19,780 nt of DNA from Glomus cerebriforme (lineage: Eukaryota; Glomeromycota; Glomeromycetes; Glomerales; Glomeraceae), in NCBI GenBank assembly GCA_003550305.1, contig QKYT01000222.1, positions 19,168-38,947 on the forward strand, written 5' to 3'. Under the pieces are notes generated by a model. That model searched no databases. It saw only the letters and a program-made list of their open reading frames with translations, and had not been told where the DNA came from. Position numbers and translations under genes: made by a program. This document shows positions 17,222 through 19,780 of the stretch, in pieces. Each line of letters starts with the position of its first letter. The stretch's first letter is position 1.

Positions 17222-17596
17222 ATTATATATATAGAAAGTGTTGATGATAAAGAGAAACTACTATTACCTGATATGTTAAATATGTTATTGACCGTTAATA
17301 TATCAAAAGATAACGATGGTAATGAGAGACCTATGACTATTGAAGAAATTGGTGATGATATTGTAGAAATACTTATTGAAGAAGTTGTATTAATTAGAGA
17401 TTAATCATTACTAAGAATGTTATTTTTTTTAAAGTCCTCAAATACTTTATCAGTTTTCTTTATTATGTTGAAAATGACCCGGATATTGAACAATGTGTTC
17501 TTGAAGAAATTGAAAAGACATTTAATGAAAGATCCTATAACATATGAAGATTTAAATAAACTTGAATATATCAAAGCTGTAATAAAAGTAGATTAA
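17222..17596 (+). pseudogene. Cytochrome P450 fragment (C-terminal half, through helix K)
   Basis: Frame 1 reads ESVDDKEKLLLPDMLNMLLT, VNISKDNDGNERPMTIEEIG and DDIVEILIEEVV before a stop at 17402. After shifts, VENDPDIEQCVLEEIEKTFN (about 17469-17530) and DPITYEDLNKLEYIKAVIKV (17531-17590) follow, then a stop. This matches the order in fungal P450s: the DML-(TV)N linker, the E-E-I helix, the I-helix region (the GGxDTT core is missing here), the helix J block in which the chain is YY-E-xPD-xx, and the PITYEDLxKLEY helix before K. The ExxR motif of helix K is lost at IKVD, and no heme-Cys loop follows. A broken gene; P450s are heme monooxygenases of the endoplasmic reticulum. Confidence 0.65.
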
Positions 17597-17942
17597 AATA
17601 AAGAAAATAAAAGTAAAATAAATCATCCAGTTTTCATTTCTGGTAATGTTTAAATTATGCTATAGTTGAAAGCAATTGTTTTTGGTGATTAGAAACAGTA
17701 CAAGTTATCCAAAAAAATATATTTGCAATATACATTTAACGATAAATTTAAATATAAATAAAGAATGAAATTCTTTTATTAATTTACATTCGAAAAAAAT
17801 TCGTATCTACTTTAACAAATGGAAAGAAAAAGGAGAAATTTTTTTCTTAAAAAATAAGCAACAGAATAAATAAAACAATAAATCCAATTGTATGTTAAAA
17901 AAAAAACTTATTTTTATTATTTCAAAAAAATTATTTCTTCTA
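17597..17942. other. Spacer between P450-like fragments
   Basis: No coding frame recognised. Any heme-binding region of the upstream copy should lie here and was not found. Confidence 0.4.
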
Positions 17943-18300
17943 AAATAGATTTAACTGAATCTAAATTTTTTAGGACTTATAACGATCAATTAATTGATGA
18001 ACTATCAAAGACATTTTTTTAGAGTATCCAAATCTATCTAATATACGAATATTTGATTTGATTGAAAATAAATTGAAAACAATTATACAGTTTGACGATT
18101 CGCAAATGTATTTATAATCGGTAAGATGCATTATTATCAACTAATTTTTTCTAAACCCTACAGCATAAAACTACAAGTTCAATGATGTAGCTTCTCAGAT
18201 AACTGCATCAAATAAAAATAATGAAGGAATTTCAAGTTATGTTATTTCCTCAACATTATCATATGCTCTAATTCTCAATATTCAACTCAAACATTTTTAA
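17943..18300 (+). pseudogene. P450-like fragment (N-terminal half), tentative
   Basis: Readable pieces in order are KIDLTESKFFRTYNDQLIDE LSKTFF, a stop or shift, EYPNLSNIRIFDLIENKLKT IIQFDDSQMYL, a stop, a possible 43-bp intron (GTAAGA at 18120 to CCCTACAG), and YKFNDVASQITASNKNNEGI SSYVISSTLSYALI. Spacing and wording resemble the B-C helix part of P450-like proteins of these fungi, and a further piece plus a P450 C-terminal fragment flank it on the same strand. Recognition is by general resemblance only, so the family call is uncertain. The coding nature is more certain than the name. Confidence 0.4.
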
Positions 18301-18739
18301 ACAAAAGAGCAAATATAATTTAGAAACATTATATTATGAAATAATAATTTCTTTTTATGCATTATATTTAGTATTTAGGATTTAGAATGAATGAGATTTC
18401 TAAAAAATCAATTTGTAAACAATCTGACATTGTTTGCAATTGATTGGATTGATAGGTTATTACATTAATTTTTTAATAAAAAAAAAAAATTTTTCTTAAG
18501 TTCTATAAACCAATCAGTATAATTAGTAATTATTGTAATTAAATGATAATTTATCAAATAGTATCTAGTCTTATAAATGAATTAAATATTTTTTTGGATA
18601 TATAAAGTACAACTTATTATAATTATTTTGAATCATTGTTTGTAAAGTAGCAACAAAAAATATGAAAATTCAGATAATCATCAGCCCAAAACTTCACAAG
18701 AAATTTAAGATTTATTGATAATGCATCACAATATTTTTT
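18301..18739. other. Non-coding spacer
   Basis: AT-rich, nothing recognised. Confidence 0.45.
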
Positions 18740-18968
18740 TTAATATACTGCTCATGAATTGGTGTTGAAATTGGTAACTTTATAAATAGAACTGGTCATA
18801 AGATATTTTAAAGAAGTTACTCCTGATATCAATGCAAATATTGAAGTAACTTTTTTGGTATTTGACAATTTGCTAAAAAAAAACTTAGATTACCAATGCA
18901 ATATCCTGTGTACAAATATCATATATTCACAATCAAATCCATTTTGCTTTATATACTTCAAGAAATGA
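18740..18968 (+). pseudogene. P450-like middle fragment, tentative
   Basis: GVEIGNFINRTGHKIF ends in a stop. In the next frame, RYFKEVTPDINANIEVTFLV FDNLLKKNLDYQCNILCT runs from 18801 into a tail that stops at 18966-18968. The pattern RY-(K/T)-x-VTP-xx-x-x-I followed by a Lys-rich K-K-N-L-DY-Q block resembles the F-G helix region of P450s, where (P)xxxxRRKK and NDML occur. It follows 17943-18300 in the order expected for one gene. Low certainty. Confidence 0.3.
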
Positions 18969-19780
18969 TTGTAATAAACCTTATTGTATGAAATATATGA
19001 AGTTAAATAATAAAAAGAATTTTTATCATTAAAATGGAAACATTATGCTAAAAAGAAATTTCTTTTTATGCATCTGCAACATTTAATACATTTACCGCGC
19101 CAAAATATTAAAATTTACGAATCAAACACTAAGACAAACACTTTTCTTAATGGTTCTAAAGTGGTTTCTTTTTGTCTTTTATTGTAATAAATAAAATAAA
19201 ATTTGTTTATGCCTTAAATTAAATAATAAAAATAAATTAAATTATACAATTTAAAGCAGAATATAATTAATTAATTTTAAATCAAACATGAAAAGTAAAC
19301 AGTAATTTACAGTTTTTTTACTATGGTATCCGTGGAAATTTCCTGTTAAATTTAATAAGAAAAGGTATCATGTTCTCATAATTGTCTAAAAATAGAAAGA
19401 TTCATTTATTAAAATAAAGTTTATTTAGACAAGTAAAAATTTTGAATTTGAACTTATGTAGTATGATAGGGATAAAGAGCCCCTGAAAAATAACTTTGGA
19501 TTTTAATTCATCAAATATACCTTGATTCTTCCTTAACCTTGGTTGGCAATCACAAATCACAAACCAGCAGATGAACAATCCAATTATTACAATCAGCAAC
19601 AATGAATCTGTTGCACATCACTTTATCTAGTTATAATAAAAGTGAAAATTTTTTTTGATAACTAGNTAAATAAAATATAAGTTGGTGTTTGTTCGCTATC
19701 AATATTAATAAGTATTAATTAATATCAATACCCAAGTTGCACGACGAGGACGTCAACACCATTAGCAACTCAAAAAAATG
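18969..19780. other. Non-coding or unrecognised end of window
   Basis: AT-rich. A GC-richer part at 19470-19620 has a 66-codon minus-strand open frame (19402-19602) with a hydrophobic start and PRLRKNQGIFDELKSKVIFQ in its middle; this could be a worn coding fragment but matches nothing I recognise. An ATTAATATTAATAAGT-type near-palindrome lies around 19700-19730. A GC-richer stretch (GTTGCACGACGAGGACGTCA) runs into the window end and may belong to a feature outside it. Confidence 0.35.

Noticed and set aside
19402..19602. Minus-strand 66-codon open frame with a hydrophobic start
   Set aside because: No recognisable motif, no duplicate and no splice context. Described in the end-of-window entry but not called a gene.

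Overview
The window is AT-rich eukaryotic DNA, most likely from an arbuscular mycorrhizal fungus (Glomeromycotina, Rhizophagus-like). This is inferred from short GT-AG introns of about 70-80 bp, two members of the greatly expanded tyrosine-kinase-like (TKL) kinase family with an N-terminal Cys zinc-binding motif, a BTB-TLDc remnant, a LINE reverse transcriptase remnant and P450 remnants, all in a repeat-laden background. Scattered N characters mark it as a draft assembly. There are no bacterial-style operons, and I found no rRNA, tRNA or CRISPR array.

Layout. 1-7.0 kb is mostly repeats and non-coding DNA. It holds two copies of a segment of about 650 bp (57-709 and 4718-5364), each carrying a small arginine-rich ORF: the first is frameshifted by a deletion, the second is open. 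Around them lie two inverted-repeat (MITE-like) elements (2005-2212 and 4421-4698), a Helitron-like 3' terminus on the minus strand (823-852) and an orphan exon-like stretch (6643-6741).

7.0-8.6 kb (minus strand) is a four-exon TKL-type kinase gene that looks intact apart from ambiguous bases. At 9.08-9.25 kb there is a short decayed coding remnant.

10.1-13.1 kb (minus strand) is the most unusual locus: one kinase catalytic exon preceded by four tandem copies of an N-lobe exon with its intron (period about 500-540 bp). The internal copies are chimeric, beginning with the head of the catalytic exon and running directly into the zinc-binding/N-lobe exon. All the introns are phase 0. Only the copy next to the catalytic exon is open; the other three are frameshifted. 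The catalytic exon has the canonical HRD but reads NMG where the family has DMG/DFG.

13.1-19.8 kb is a gene graveyard. It contains a LINE RT fragment (minus), a diverged tandem repeat of about 130 bp, a hairpin-rich inverted-repeat element, a BTB-BACK-TLDc pseudogene (minus) whose 3' end runs into a GGGAT repeat with quadruplex potential, and P450-like fragments on the plus strand in an order that suggests two decayed tandem copies.

If the kinases are expressed they would be signalling or scaffold proteins. Nothing in the window shows a metabolic pathway or operon joining the genes.
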